NCBI RefSeq assembly: GCF_030012215.1
Contig: NZ_JASCXX010000017.1
Location: 52,715-116,714, forward strand
Length of the DNA stretch: 64,000 nucleotides
DNA from: Anaerobaca lacustris
Lineage (GTDB): Bacteria > Planctomycetota > Phycisphaerae > Sedimentisphaerales > Anaerobacaceae
Direction: 5' to 3'
Shown here: positions 1-8,972 of the stretch, piece after piece
Layout: every line of letters begins with the position of its first letter
How positions within the stretch are numbered: the first letter of the stretch is position 1
The notes under the pieces: generated by a model
Databases searched by the model: none
Told to the model about the DNA's origin: nothing
The model's input: only the letters and a program-made list of their open reading frames with translations
Made by a program: the position numbers and the translations under genes

Positions 1-295
1 CCTCGGCGACTACAGGTTCCGCGCTGAGTCTACCTACACTGTTGAGAAAGACGCGTGTATACTCCGGATGTCTCTCCACTAGTCGGATGAACTCCGTGTA
101 GACGGCGGCTTTCTCGTCGGTGAGAGCGGGGGGTGTATACACCCACTGCAACACCCCTCGGACCATGTGGCGTCCAACCATGTGGAAGAGCAGGGCCAGA
201 AACAGCAAAAGGAAGAGCCCGAGCGGGCTCCACCAGTGTTGTGTCCACCGCCGATACAGGCTTGTCTTGGTGTCTTCAGGCTCCGCATTCGTCAT
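1..295 (-). CDS. Hypothetical membrane-anchored protein, 3' part beyond the window
   Basis: An open frame runs leftward from an ATG at 293-295 and leaves the window without a stop, giving 98 visible codons. The start is preceded by AGAGGA about seven bases upstream. The protein begins MTNAEPEDTK, and a strongly hydrophobic stretch (roughly residues 25-42, LGLFLLLFLALLF) suggests one membrane helix with a short cytoplasmic N-terminus. The part after it is mixed and looks soluble. No family recognised. The gene starts 74 bp after the stop of the 370-909 gene, on the same strand, and may share its transcript. Confidence 0.55.
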   Translation of the reverse strand, partial: MTNAEPEDTKTSLYRRWTQHWWSPLGLFLLLFLALLFHMVGRHMVRGVLQWVYTPPALTDEKAAVYTEFIRLVERHPEYTRVFLNSVGRLSAEPVVAE

Positions 296-369
296 GTATC
301 ATCCTCTGTTTTCAGGAGTGTTTGTATCTGAATCTGCTCCTGGCAACGGACCGGCTGTCCCGGCGATCC

Positions 370-909
370 TCATCTCTTGTAGGCATAGATGTACACGGTG
401 TGGTGTTCGTGATCGATCAGGACTTCGAAGCGCGTGCGTTTGATGGGGCCACTCTTCAACACACGCGCCGAAGCGATGGAATTCGGATCGAAGAGATGGA
501 TATCGAGTTGCATCTGCCAGTACATCGGGCCCACGAACATCGTTGGGCCGAAGCGTTTCATTGCACACCATTCCTCGGCGGAAAGGGTTGTGTCCGTACT
601 GCGTGGTCGGCGAAGCGTTTCGACGATGAATGCGATGCCTTCTGCGTCCGTCGTGAATCGAACGAAGATGCCCGGGTCTCTGCCTCCCTCATAGATGGCG
701 CGGAGATTGTCCGCCTTCTCCGGCAACTCATGCTCGGTCAGGCGCGTGAATGCCGACCTGATCTCATCGGCAGGCAGCTCGCGCCCTCGTGCCTCGACCC
801 TGATGGCCTCCATCCATGCGGCGGCGCGCCAAACCATGAGACACGTCGACAGCCCTACTACAATCGCCACAAACACCCCGCATCCGATCGCAAACCGCTT
901 GTGGTTCAT
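370..909 (-). CDS. Hypothetical single-helix membrane protein
   Basis: This 179-residue protein starts MNHKRFAIGC, with GAGGGAGA upstream of the ATG; a longer frame to 981 lacks such a site. Residues about 6-28 form one hydrophobic helix, followed by a soluble domain of about 150 residues that is presumably outside the membrane. The C-terminal part (FEVLIDHEHHTVYIYAYKR) is rich in His, Tyr and Arg. No family is recognised and no catalytic motif is evident. It lies just upstream of the partial membrane gene at the left edge. Confidence 0.6.
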   Translation of the reverse strand: MNHKRFAIGCGVFVAIVVGLSTCLMVWRAAAWMEAIRVEARGRELPADEIRSAFTRLTEHELPEKADNLRAIYEGGRDPGIFVRFTTDAEGIAFIVETLRRPRSTDTTLSAEEWCAMKRFGPTMFVGPMYWQMQLDIHLFDPNSIASARVLKSGPIKRTRFEVLIDHEHHTVYIYAYKR

Positions 910-1029
910 CTCATTGGTCTCCCTCGATTTCAACGCCGTTGCAGGGCAGGATCGCTCGCCATCATCCACAACGTCAGTCATGTGCCGCTGTCTTCGGACA
1001 TGTGCCGTCCCTGTGCACTGCTGCCGGAG

Positions 1030-1058
1030 AGGCTACAGGCCCGTCGCCTGGCTGTCAA
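1030..1058 (-). promoter_or_regulatory. Candidate sigma70-type promoter for the 370-909 gene
   Basis: On the minus strand TTGACA (1053-1058) is followed after 17 bases by TAGCCT (1030-1035). The -35 box is perfect and the -10 box weak. It lies 121 bp upstream of the start at 909. Confidence 0.4.
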
Positions 1059-1106
1059 GTGGGTCGCCTAGCAGGGGACAGGGGGGGACTATAGCAAGGG
1101 CGGTGG

Positions 1107-2903
1107 TCAGCGGTAGGCGGCGCAGGCGGCGATGCGGCGTTCGATCTCGTCGATGAGGTGAAGGTATCGCGCGCCGCCGACCCCGCCATAGTCCGATGTG
1201 AGTTTGGCGTCGGAAATGCCCTCGGGTAGATCGTCGGCAGGCGGGAAGAAGTCGTCCACCTGGAACCCGTGCGCGAGGCGGTCCTGGATCGCGCGGGCGG
1301 AGGCCTCGTCGCGTGTGGCTCGGACGGCGAAGGTCGTGCCAGCGCGGTCGGCCAGCAGGTCGGCGAACGAGAAGCCGCTGCCGCCTGTATCGGCATCGAA
1401 CTCCTCCTTGAGCAGGCCGGCGGCGTCGCTGATGACCGTGTCGGACAGCAGGGCGATGGCGGCGCTGACGAAGAAGTGTTTGGTCCAGTCGGCTCGCTCG
1501 CGAACCTGCACCTGCCACAGGGCCCGGCGGGCGGCGGCATGGGGGGGCTCGGGCAGGACCGGTCCCAGGAATTCCTCGATGCGCGAATGGCCCAGCAGCA
1601 CGCCGAGGGCGAAGATGGCCGCCCGGTTCTCAGTGACGGCGTTTGTCTCGATAGAACGTTCGCGGGCCAGGGCGAAGGCCGTCTCCAGACACATCCCGAA
1701 CGTCGGCCGGCGGCCGCGCGGCAGTTTCTCGACCGCTGCCAGCAGTTGCTCGACCTGGGCTCGTGTCGAGGCCAGCACCTCTTCACCGGCGCCCGCCGGA
1801 CCGAACAGGTCCTCGCGGAAGCCAGGGGGCAGATCCACACGCGCATAGGTCGCCTCGATCCAGTCCGGCCCGGTTTGCGCCGTTCGGATTGCGTCCAGAA
1901 AGGGTTTCGACCGCCGGTCGTGACGTAACAGCGACGCGACGACCGGGCACCAGGGATCGATCAGCCAGGACGGGACCGGCATGCGGCCCAGGCGGCAGCG
2001 GTCCACCCTCACCATCAGGTCCCCATTGTCGATTCGCACCGTGCCGGTCAACTGGAAGTTCAGATAGCGTCTCGTGTTGCCGGGCGCGACCCCGATGGAG
2101 ACGGCCAGCGACGCCGCATCGGGGGCGAAATCTACCTGTGCCTTCCGGTCGGGCGAGCCGAGCGAAAGGCCCCACGACAGCAGGACGTTGACGTCGTGCT
2201 CGGTCAGTCGCAACGTGTGGGTCTGCCCGTCGCCAAGCGACCGTGGATTCTTGCTGCGAATCAGGCGCACGAGGTCGCGTTTCTCCGCTGATGTTACGTG
2301 TGCCGCTTCGAAAGGCAGAGGCGCCGACTCGACGGACAGCCACAGGACCAGGGCGGCGAGTAGAGCCGCGGCGAGGACCAGCACCGCGATCTTCGGCGCC
2401 AGCCACAGGCGGGCGCGCCGCCCGCGAAGCCACGTCGTTCCCACCCATGCTCCGAAGAGACAGCCCAACCCCGGCAGGACCAGGCGGGCCGCTGTGGTCG
2501 GGCGCCACAACGAGCCGTTCTCAATCGTCAACACGAGAACCGCAACGGCGCCGGCGATTGCCAGGGCCGCAAGACGGGCCGCAAAGCCGCGCCACCCGCG
2601 CCGATGGCATGGAACGGCCAGCGAGGCAAGAAGGCCGACGGGGACGAAACAGGCGAACGCGCAGAAGCCTGCAAAGGCCAGACCGCCGATCCAGGCGGTG
2701 AAACGGTGTGAATCCTGCAACTCCCACACGGGGACGTACGCCGCATCGCCGGCCCGATGGCGCAGCAGGGCCCGGCACACGAGGAACGTCGAATAGGCCG
2801 CCAGCGCGATCCAGGCGATGAGCCTGTGGCGACGTCGCACCGGGGCCGAGTATTCGGTCTCCTCCCGTGAGAGGCGGACTGACTGTCGTTCGTTCGAGGG
2901 CAC
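1107..2903 (-). CDS. Large membrane protein with five predicted helices and a soluble C-terminal domain, function unknown
   Basis: The 598-residue protein starts at a GTG with AGGGA just upstream. Hydrophobic segments at about residues 28-46, 70-96, 107-126, 140-157 and 172-191 indicate five membrane helices. The remaining 400 residues are soluble. Residues about 225-330 hold a beta-rich region (HTLRLTEHDVNVLLSW, then a stretch with LGRMPVPSWLID) that could bind lipid. The end is mostly helical. No catalytic motif or known family can be named. It is transcribed alone from the promoter at 2987-3015. Confidence 0.65.
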   Translation of the reverse strand: MPSNERQSVRLSREETEYSAPVRRRHRLIAWIALAAYSTFLVCRALLRHRAGDAAYVPVWELQDSHRFTAWIGGLAFAGFCAFACFVPVGLLASLAVPCHRRGWRGFAARLAALAIAGAVAVLVLTIENGSLWRPTTAARLVLPGLGCLFGAWVGTTWLRGRRARLWLAPKIAVLVLAAALLAALVLWLSVESAPLPFEAAHVTSAEKRDLVRLIRSKNPRSLGDGQTHTLRLTEHDVNVLLSWGLSLGSPDRKAQVDFAPDAASLAVSIGVAPGNTRRYLNFQLTGTVRIDNGDLMVRVDRCRLGRMPVPSWLIDPWCPVVASLLRHDRRSKPFLDAIRTAQTGPDWIEATYARVDLPPGFREDLFGPAGAGEEVLASTRAQVEQLLAAVEKLPRGRRPTFGMCLETAFALARERSIETNAVTENRAAIFALGVLLGHSRIEEFLGPVLPEPPHAAARRALWQVQVRERADWTKHFFVSAAIALLSDTVISDAAGLLKEEFDADTGGSGFSFADLLADRAGTTFAVRATRDEASARAIQDRLAHGFQVDDFFPPADDLPEGISDAKLTSDYGGVGGARYLHLIDEIERRIAACAAYR

Positions 2904-2986
2904 GATTCCCTATCCGTTCCTGAGAGATGACCGGCGCCTCCCGATGGTTCATCGGGATCAATCCGCTGCCGGGTCACGGAGAATCG

Positions 2987-3015
2987 ACTCTACGAGCGGT
3001 TCGCAACACTGTCAA
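2987..3015 (-). promoter_or_regulatory. Sigma70-type promoter for the five-helix membrane protein
   Basis: On the minus strand TTGACA (3010-3015) and TAGAGT (2987-2992) are separated by 17 bases, about 84 bp upstream of the GTG start at 2903. Spacing and the -35 box match the vegetative consensus. Confidence 0.7.
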
Positions 3016-3068
3016 GCGGCGGGTCTCGTCGGTGGTTTGTGTCGTGCCGTGAGCGGGGTGTGCCTTCG

Positions 3069-3244
3069 GCCGGCCCGATGGCCTCCGCCGGGCCGGCGTC
3101 TGGACCGATAACTGTAGGGGGCAACGATGATTCGTCCCTGCTCGATCCCGAACGACGCGGATAGCAGTCTCTGCGCGGGTGTCCCAGCTTAAATGCAAAG
3201 CCCGGCGTGATTTCAGCCGATAGCGCAGTAGGTCCGACGGACCT
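3069..3244. other. Intergenic region with hairpin, degenerate palindrome copy and operator-like palindrome
   Basis: The 2904-3303 gap separates divergent genes. It holds the leftward promoter at 2987-3015 and a GC hairpin (arms 3069-3077 and 3089-3097) with no T-run. At 3114-3141 lies a decayed copy of the dispersed GTAGGGGCGA palindrome (left arm GTAGGGGGCAACGATG, right arm ATTCGTCCCTGC). A perfect 15-base palindrome, AGGTCCGACGGACCT, at 3230-3244 lies about 60 bp before the sensor kinase start and could be an operator. No gene is seen here. Confidence 0.4.
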
Positions 3245-3303
3245 GGAGTCGTTCCGTCCGGCGCATACGGTGATTCATGGACACGATTGCGGCAAAGGAC
3301 AAC

Positions 3304-5022
3304 ATGAATCTGGCCAGTACGAAGCCCCTGAAGATCCTTGTGGTCGAAGACGACGCGATCGACCGCGCGGCCATGCAGCGACTGCTCGCCGGCTCGTCCC
3401 TGCCTTTGCATGGTGTGGTCTTCGTCGCCGACCTCGACAAGGCAACGGCGGCACTGGCCGACGGTGCGTTCGATATCCTGCTGCTCGATCTGAATCTTCC
3501 AGACAGCGACGGACTCGATACGCTGATGGCTCTGGAGGCAGACTATCCCGACGTGGCGAAAGTCGTCGTCACCGGGGCCGACAACGAGGAACTCGGACTC
3601 CAGGCGGTGGCCGCCGGCGCCCAGGATTATCTGGTCAAAGGCCGGTTCAACGTCGATGCCATCACGCGAGTGGTCCATTACTCCGTGGAGCGAAAGAAGC
3701 TGGAGGAGGCGTTGCGTCACAGTCGCGGCAAGCTGAACGCGATGCTCGAATCGATCCGCGACCCGATGGTCATGATCGACAAGGACCTGAACGTTGTCTG
3801 GAGCAACGAAGCGACCCGGGAGATCTTCGGTGACGACGGGATCGGCGGGAGGTGCCATCAGAGCTGTGACGGTCGGGACGCCGCGTACCGAGCGCTATGC
3901 TGCATCGCCATGCAGACATTGCGGGACGGCCAGCCGCACAGTTGCGATGTCACCCTCGCCGACAAAAGCGGGCTCCTGAGATTCTTTCACTGCACCACCA
4001 GTGTTGCCCTTCGGGACAGGGAGGGCAACCCGACGGCTGTGATGGCAATCGCCGGCGATGTTACCGACCGCCGGATTGCGAAGAAATACAGCGAATTCAA
4101 GCGTCTGGAAGCCGCCGACCACAAGCTGAAGGAGTTGCAGTCCCATCTCATCCAGAGCGAGAAGCTTGCCTCGATTGGTCAACTGGCTGCCGGCGTCGCT
4201 CACGAGATGAACACGCCGATTGGTTTCGTCGCGTGCAATTTCGAGACGCTGGAAAAGCACGTGAAGAAGATCCTGGCCCTGATCGAGCTGTACACCGGAC
4301 TGGAGCGGACGGTGGAAGCGGCCGATGCTGTCGGAGGTCCGGTCCTGGTCGCGCCCATCCGGCAGTTCCGACAGACAATGCGCATCGACGCGATCCTGAA
4401 GAATCTCGACGTTCTGTTCGAGGATTCCCGCGAAGGGCTGGAACGCGTCACCGAGATCATTCAGAACCTCCGTGACTTCTCGCGTGTGGACCAGTCGAGC
4501 GATTTCGCCAGGTACAACATCAACGAGGGTCTGGCGGCCACGCTCGTCGTGGCACGAAATGCGATCAAATACAACGCCGACGTGGTGACGGAGTTCGGCG
4601 AGATCCCGGAGATCTTCTGTCACCCCGGCCAGATCAATCAGGTCTTTCTCAACCTGGTCGTGAATGCGGTCCAGGCCATCGAGTCTCAGGAGCGGCAGGA
4701 ACGCGGGCGGATCACGATTCGCACGTATCCAGCCGATTCCTGCGTCGTCTGCGAGATCGAGGACGACGGGCCGGGGATTGCGCCGGAGGACCGCCGCAAG
4801 GTCTTCGATCCCTTCTTCACGACCAAACCGGCGGGCAAAGGCACCGGAATGGGACTGAGCATCTCGTACGATATTACCGTGAACAAGCACAAAGGCCGGA
4901 TTTCGGTCGAGAGCGAGATCGACCGGGGAACCCTGTTCACCGTCAGGTTGCCCCTGCAACCGGTCAGGAAGACGGATGAGGATTCACGCAATCTGCTGAC
5001 TGGAGTGACCGCCGATGAATGA
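3304..5022 (+). CDS. Sensor protein: receiver domain, PAS-like domain, histidine kinase
   Basis: The chosen ATG at 3304 follows AAAGGAC; an upstream in-frame ATG at 3277 has no such site. In the 572-residue product, residues 8-125 form a receiver domain with phospho-acceptor D62, acidic residues D16/D17 and K112. Residues 140-255 look like a PAS sensor with several cysteines (C184, C188, C199, C200). A histidine kinase core follows: H300 in the H-box (GVAHEMNTP), N454 in the N-box, DDGPGI at 487-492 and GTGMGLSI ending near 520. There are no membrane helices, so it is cytoplasmic. It may receive phosphate on its own receiver as well as autophosphorylate. It overlaps the response regulator gene by 8 bp, so the two are translationally coupled. 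The signal is unknown. Confidence 0.88.
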   Translation: MNLASTKPLKILVVEDDAIDRAAMQRLLAGSSLPLHGVVFVADLDKATAALADGAFDILLLDLNLPDSDGLDTLMALEADYPDVAKVVVTGADNEELGLQAVAAGAQDYLVKGRFNVDAITRVVHYSVERKKLEEALRHSRGKLNAMLESIRDPMVMIDKDLNVVWSNEATREIFGDDGIGGRCHQSCDGRDAAYRALCCIAMQTLRDGQPHSCDVTLADKSGLLRFFHCTTSVALRDREGNPTAVMAIAGDVTDRRIAKKYSEFKRLEAADHKLKELQSHLIQSEKLASIGQLAAGVAHEMNTPIGFVACNFETLEKHVKKILALIELYTGLERTVEAADAVGGPVLVAPIRQFRQTMRIDAILKNLDVLFEDSREGLERVTEIIQNLRDFSRVDQSSDFARYNINEGLAATLVVARNAIKYNADVVTEFGEIPEIFCHPGQINQVFLNLVVNAVQAIESQERQERGRITIRTYPADSCVVCEIEDDGPGIAPEDRRKVFDPFFTTKPAGKGTGMGLSISYDITVNKHKGRISVESEIDRGTLFTVRLPLQPVRKTDEDSRNLLTGVTADE

Positions 5023-5473
5023 GAAACGAACCATACTGTTTGTCGATGATGAAGTGCGCCTGTTGCGCTCGCTGGAGCAGGCGATGTTGGACGAGCCGTA
5101 TGATACCCTCTACGCCGAAAGCGGTGCCGAAGCGCTGAAGCTTCTCGAGGACAATGAGGTCCACGTGATCGTCACCGACATGCGCATGCCGGAGATGTCG
5201 GGGCTCGCTCTGCTGAAGATCGTGAAGGAGGAGTATCCGCACATCGTCCGACTGGTTCTCTCGGGCTACACGCAGGTGACGACGCTTCTGACGGCGATCA
5301 ACCAGGGGGAGATCTTCCGCTTCATCACCAAACCCTGGAAGATGGAAAAGGAGTTCAAGACCGTCCTTGCGCAGGCCGTCGAGTACTACAACCTCCAGGC
5401 CGAACGGGATCGGCTGGTGGCCGAATCGGCCGCCCTCAAGGATCGCCTGGTCGAGACCGGCATCACGGAGTAG
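5015..5473 (+). CDS. Single-domain response regulator with coiled C-terminal tail
   Basis: The 152-residue protein is a receiver domain with D11/D12, phospho-acceptor D55 (IVTDMRMPE) and K106 (FITKPW). A short helical tail follows (QAERDRLVAESAALKDRL), with no DNA-binding or HD-GYP output domain. The receiver resembles the RpfG-type subgroup seen in two-component partners of planctomycetal kinases. The start overlaps the end of the kinase gene by 8 bp, which makes it the evident phosphotransfer partner. Without an output domain it probably acts through protein contacts. Confidence 0.88.
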   Translation: MNEKRTILFVDDEVRLLRSLEQAMLDEPYDTLYAESGAEALKLLEDNEVHVIVTDMRMPEMSGLALLKIVKEEYPHIVRLVLSGYTQVTTLLTAINQGEIFRFITKPWKMEKEFKTVLAQAVEYYNLQAERDRLVAESAALKDRLVETGITE

Positions 5474-5623
5474 ACCTTCCCCCGAGGCATCCGCCCGTTT
5501 TCGCATCGGCGTCAGGGTTCCTGTCCGCACCGTATGGGGGTCCTCCGACGATCAGCGTCCCTGCACACGCTGAGAAGACTTCCTGCAGACACACTCGATG
5601 GGGCAGAGGCAGGGGCGGGACGC

Positions 5624-5652
5624 TTGTGGCGGGACATTGCGGGCGGTACCAT
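5624..5652 (+). promoter_or_regulatory. Candidate promoter for the glycerophosphodiesterase gene
   Basis: TTGTGG and TACCAT are separated by 17 bases, 36 bp before the GTG start at 5689. The match is moderate. The rest of the 5474-5688 gap shows nothing recognisable. Confidence 0.4.
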
Positions 5653-5688
5653 GGGGGTCGTTTTGTGGGCCGGTAGGAGTTTGTCGCA

Positions 5689-7545
5689 GTGCGTGCAAGG
5701 TGGCTGTACCGTCTGATTCGCCGGGTCTTCTTCGACCTGGGCAAGAGTCTCTGGCCGCTGCTGCTGTACGATTCGATTGTGGCGGTGCTGAGCTTCTTCG
5801 TGCTCAGTCCGGTGCTGTCGTGGGCAGCGTCGTCGATGGCGTCGTCGGACGGTCGGCTGTCGATCACCAACGGGGAGGTCCTCTCGTTCCTTTTTTCGTT
5901 TCGCGGTGTCCTTTTCGTTCTGCTGGTCGGGTCACTGACGGCCGTCTCGCTTTACATCAAGCACGCCGGGATGATCCTGATCGCCTGGGAGGCCCTGGCC
6001 GGACGGCCGATGGGTGCGCTGCGGGCGGTCCGAGCGGTCGTGCGAAGGCTGCCCGGATTGACGCTGCTGGGCTCCTATCACGTGGCTGCCCACGTGTTGC
6101 TGCTGGCCCCGTTTTCCGTGCTGGGTGTCCTGGTCTACCGGCTGGCGTTCTCGTCGATGCGGGTGTACTTCCTTTTTCTGGAGAACCCGGTGGCCCGCTG
6201 GGTGGGCCTGGCCGTCGTATCACTCGTGGTCGCGGCGGCCGTGGTCGTGCACGGCGCGGTGTATCTGCATTGGGTGTTCTCGCTGCCGGCCCTGCTCGTT
6301 GACGACCGCTCGGTGGTCTCGGCGCTGGCTTACACGCACGGCCTGTTGAAGGGGACGCGTCGTCGGATCGGGGCGGTTGTCCTCGTCTTGTGGATGGCCA
6401 TCATCCTGTTTCCGTTTGCCCTGGCGCAGGGCTATCACGGCCTCGGCGGCCGGGTCTTCGCGCGCCTGCCGGAGGAGCATCGGCTGGTCCTGCCGGTCGT
6501 CCTGACGCTGATGGCCAGCTACCTGGCGATGTCCTTCCTTGCGGAGTTCCTGACGGTCTCGGTCAGCAGCCTGACAATCACGCATCTCTATGCCCATCTG
6601 CGCCGGGCCCGGGGCGACGAGAAGGTCGAGGAGATGTTTGATTCGCAGGTGGCCGCTTTGCCGATGCCTCATGGGGCCCCAAGCCCACACCCCCGACGGA
6701 TTGTCGTCTTTCTGCTCCTGGGCGCCGTCGTGGCCGTGTCGGTGGCGGCGGGAATCCTCAGCGAGTTCGAGCTGCGGGACAACGTGAAGATCACGGCGCA
6801 TCGCGGCAGCTCGTTCCGCGCGCCGGAGAATACGCTGGCGGCCATCCGCCAGGCCATCGAGGACGGCGCCGACTACGCCGAGGTCGACGTGCGTCTGACC
6901 GCCGATGGATACGTCGTCCTGCTGCACGACCAGGACCTGTACCGCGTTGCCGGCGTCAAGAAGAACCTGTCCGACATGACCTACGCGCAGGTCCGGACGT
7001 TGGACGTTGGAGGCTGGTTCTCGCCGCAATTCCGAGGCGAAGGCGTACCTTTGCTGTCCGAGGCCGTGGCGACGGCCAAGGGCAGAATCGGGCTCAACGT
7101 CGAACTCAAGGTCGAAAACGCACCGCGCCGGCTGGCCGAGCGCGTCGTTCAGGTCCTGCACGAGCACGACGCCGTAGCCGAGTGCGTCGTCAGCTCCACC
7201 AGCCTCGAAGCCCTGGAGCACGTTCGAACGCTCGATCCGCGCATCCGCAGGGGCTATATCGTCGTCCAGTCCATCGGCGAAATGGCTGCTCTCGACGTGG
7301 ACTTCCTCAGCGTCTCGGCGCGTCTGGTGACGCCCGGACTGATCGACGCGGCCCGAGCAGCGGGCAAAGAGGTCCACGTCTGGTCGGTCAACAGGCCCCG
7401 CACGATGGTCAAGTTCATCGACATGGGCGTGGACAACCTCATCACGGGCGTGCCCGCCACGGCCCGGGGTCTGCTCGACGAAAGGGCGGCCCTGAGCAGC
7501 GAAGAACTCCTGTTCCTCAAGGTCCGCAGTTGGTTCCTCCGTTGA
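5689..7545 (+). CDS. Membrane-fused glycerophosphoryl diester phosphodiesterase
   Basis: The 618-residue protein starts at GTG 5689 behind TAGGAG. The first 355 residues hold about eight hydrophobic helices, as in the membrane domain fused to some bacterial GDPD enzymes. The catalytic domain begins near residue 365 with AHRGSSFRAPENT (H371 region), followed by YAEVDVRLTADGYVVLLHD, which supplies the Glu/Asp/His set expected for a metal-dependent TIM-barrel GDPD. The end (VDNLITGVPATARGLL) is also typical. It should hydrolyse glycerophosphodiesters released from phospholipids to glycerol-3-phosphate, with the active site tethered to the membrane. No partner gene is adjacent. Confidence 0.88.
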   Translation: MRARWLYRLIRRVFFDLGKSLWPLLLYDSIVAVLSFFVLSPVLSWAASSMASSDGRLSITNGEVLSFLFSFRGVLFVLLVGSLTAVSLYIKHAGMILIAWEALAGRPMGALRAVRAVVRRLPGLTLLGSYHVAAHVLLLAPFSVLGVLVYRLAFSSMRVYFLFLENPVARWVGLAVVSLVVAAAVVVHGAVYLHWVFSLPALLVDDRSVVSALAYTHGLLKGTRRRIGAVVLVLWMAIILFPFALAQGYHGLGGRVFARLPEEHRLVLPVVLTLMASYLAMSFLAEFLTVSVSSLTITHLYAHLRRARGDEKVEEMFDSQVAALPMPHGAPSPHPRRIVVFLLLGAVVAVSVAAGILSEFELRDNVKITAHRGSSFRAPENTLAAIRQAIEDGADYAEVDVRLTADGYVVLLHDQDLYRVAGVKKNLSDMTYAQVRTLDVGGWFSPQFRGEGVPLLSEAVATAKGRIGLNVELKVENAPRRLAERVVQVLHEHDAVAECVVSSTSLEALEHVRTLDPRIRRGYIVVQSIGEMAALDVDFLSVSARLVTPGLIDAARAAGKEVHVWSVNRPRTMVKFIDMGVDNLITGVPATARGLLDERAALSSEELLFLKVRSWFLR

Positions 7546-7582
7546 TGCCGCCGGCGGCGGTCCGTTTTTGGGCGGTGGGGGG

Positions 7583-7610
7583 TTGAGAACCGACGGTCAG
7601 CCGGTATAAT
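7583..7610 (+). promoter_or_regulatory. Strong sigma70-type promoter for phosphofructokinase
   Basis: TTGAGA (7583-7588), a 16-base spacer and a perfect TATAAT (7605-7610) lie 54 bp before the ATG at 7665. A GCCGCCGGCGGC palindrome followed by TTTTT (7547-7569) just upstream may end the preceding gene's transcript. Confidence 0.8.
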
Positions 7611-7664
7611 AGCCCGTCCGTATCAGGATCGAATGCTGAAACTCACTATGGGAGACCCATTGAC

Positions 7665-8876
7665 ATGGCAGAATCGCTGAAAGGCAACGCAGTCGTAGGG
7701 CAGTCGGGCGGGCCGACGGGCGTGATCAACGCCTCGCTGGTCGGCGTGATCGAAGAGGTCCGCAAGCACCCCGAGATCGAGACCCTCTATGGGGCCGTGC
7801 ACGCGGTGGCGGGCATGGTCAAGGACGACTTCATCGACCTGGGCAAGATCGACGCCGCGACGCTGGAGACGGTGGCGGCCTCGCCGTCGTCGGCGCTGGG
7901 GTCGAGCCGGGACAAGCCGGACGCCGATTATTGCCGCAAGATCATCGAGGTCTTCAAGGAACGCAACGTGCGGTACTTCTTCTACATCGGCGGCAACGAT
8001 TCGGCCAACACCGCCCACATCCTCAACACCGTCGCCGACGAGACGAACTACAACATCCGCGCCTTCCACGTGCCCAAGACGGTGGACAACGATCTGCTCG
8101 TGACTGACCACTGTCCCGGCTACGGCACGGCCGCCAAGTTCGTCGCGCAGGCCCTGATGGGCGACGACCTGGACAACCGTGCGCTGCCCGGCGTGAAGAT
8201 CGACGTGCTCATGGGACGCCACGCCGGCTTCCTGACCGCGGCGGCCGCCCTGGGCAAGCAGCGCGACGACGACGGCCCGCATCTGATCTACGTGCCCGAG
8301 CGGCCCGTGTCGATGGACAAATTCCTGGCCGACGTGGAGGCCGCCTATAAGAAGTACAACCGTTGCGTGATCGCGGTCAGCGAGGGCATGTGCGACCACG
8401 ACCACAAGACCTGGGCCGAGAAGCTGGCCGAGAACGAGGAACGCGACGCCCACGGCAACATCCAGCTCTCCGGCACGGGCGCCCTGGCCGATTTCCTGGC
8501 CGGACAGATCAAGGGCAAGCTCAAGATCAAGCGCGTCCGCGCCGACACGTTCGGGTATCTCCAAAGGAGCTATGCCGGACTGCAATCGAAGGTCGATGTC
8601 GATGAGGCCCGCCGGTGCGGCCGACAGGCGGTCAAGTACGCGATGGAGTTCGACAGCGGCTCGGTGGCGATCAAACGCACCGGAGATGGCGCCGCCTATG
8701 CAGCCGAGCTGTTCCGCACGGAACTGAAGAACGTCGCCGAGAAGACCAAGTCGATGCCCGACGAGTTCATCAACGCCGACGGCAACGGCGTCACCGACGC
8801 CTACGTCCAGTACGCCATGCCGCTCGTCGGCGGGCTGCCCAAAACCGAGTACCTCGGCACCTATCCCAAAGTCTAA
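7665..8876 (+). CDS. 6-phosphofructokinase, probably pyrophosphate-dependent
   Basis: The 403-residue protein phosphorylates fructose-6-phosphate in glycolysis. The phosphoryl-donor loop reads GGNDS (109-113) and the catalytic loop PKTVDND (137-143). In this family a Gly in the first motif and PGTIDND mark ATP enzymes. An Asp at that position together with PKT marks PPi enzymes, so PPi is the likelier donor (inferred). GRHAGF (near 186) and the PERP region match the substrate-binding parts. The start follows GGGAGA. It has its own promoter (7583-7610) and a hairpin terminator (8896-8934), so it is a single-gene unit. Confidence 0.9.
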   Translation: MAESLKGNAVVGQSGGPTGVINASLVGVIEEVRKHPEIETLYGAVHAVAGMVKDDFIDLGKIDAATLETVAASPSSALGSSRDKPDADYCRKIIEVFKERNVRYFFYIGGNDSANTAHILNTVADETNYNIRAFHVPKTVDNDLLVTDHCPGYGTAAKFVAQALMGDDLDNRALPGVKIDVLMGRHAGFLTAAAALGKQRDDDGPHLIYVPERPVSMDKFLADVEAAYKKYNRCVIAVSEGMCDHDHKTWAEKLAENEERDAHGNIQLSGTGALADFLAGQIKGKLKIKRVRADTFGYLQRSYAGLQSKVDVDEARRCGRQAVKYAMEFDSGSVAIKRTGDGAAYAAELFRTELKNVAEKTKSMPDEFINADGNGVTDAYVQYAMPLVGGLPKTEYLGTYPKV

Positions 8877-8895
8877 AACGAACCCGCGCAATCTC

Positions 8896-8940
8896 GGCCC
8901 CGTGCATGCGCGACGTCAGTCGCATGCCGGGGCCTTCTGC
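8896..8940 (+). terminator. Hairpin terminator after phosphofructokinase
   Basis: A 14-bp stem with one bulged T (GGCCCCG-GCATGCG paired with CGCATGC-CGGGGCC) spans 8896-8934 and is followed by TTCTGCT. It starts 20 bp after the stop at 8876. The T-tract is short. Confidence 0.55.
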
Positions 8941-8972
8941 TGCGCCGCAATGTGGGTTGCACCGCAGCTCCG

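Noticed and set aside
3069..3097. GC hairpin as a terminator
   Set aside because: It lies between divergent genes and has no T-run on either strand.
7623..8891. 422-residue minus-strand frame
   Set aside because: It mirrors the phosphofructokinase gene and shows no protein family features.
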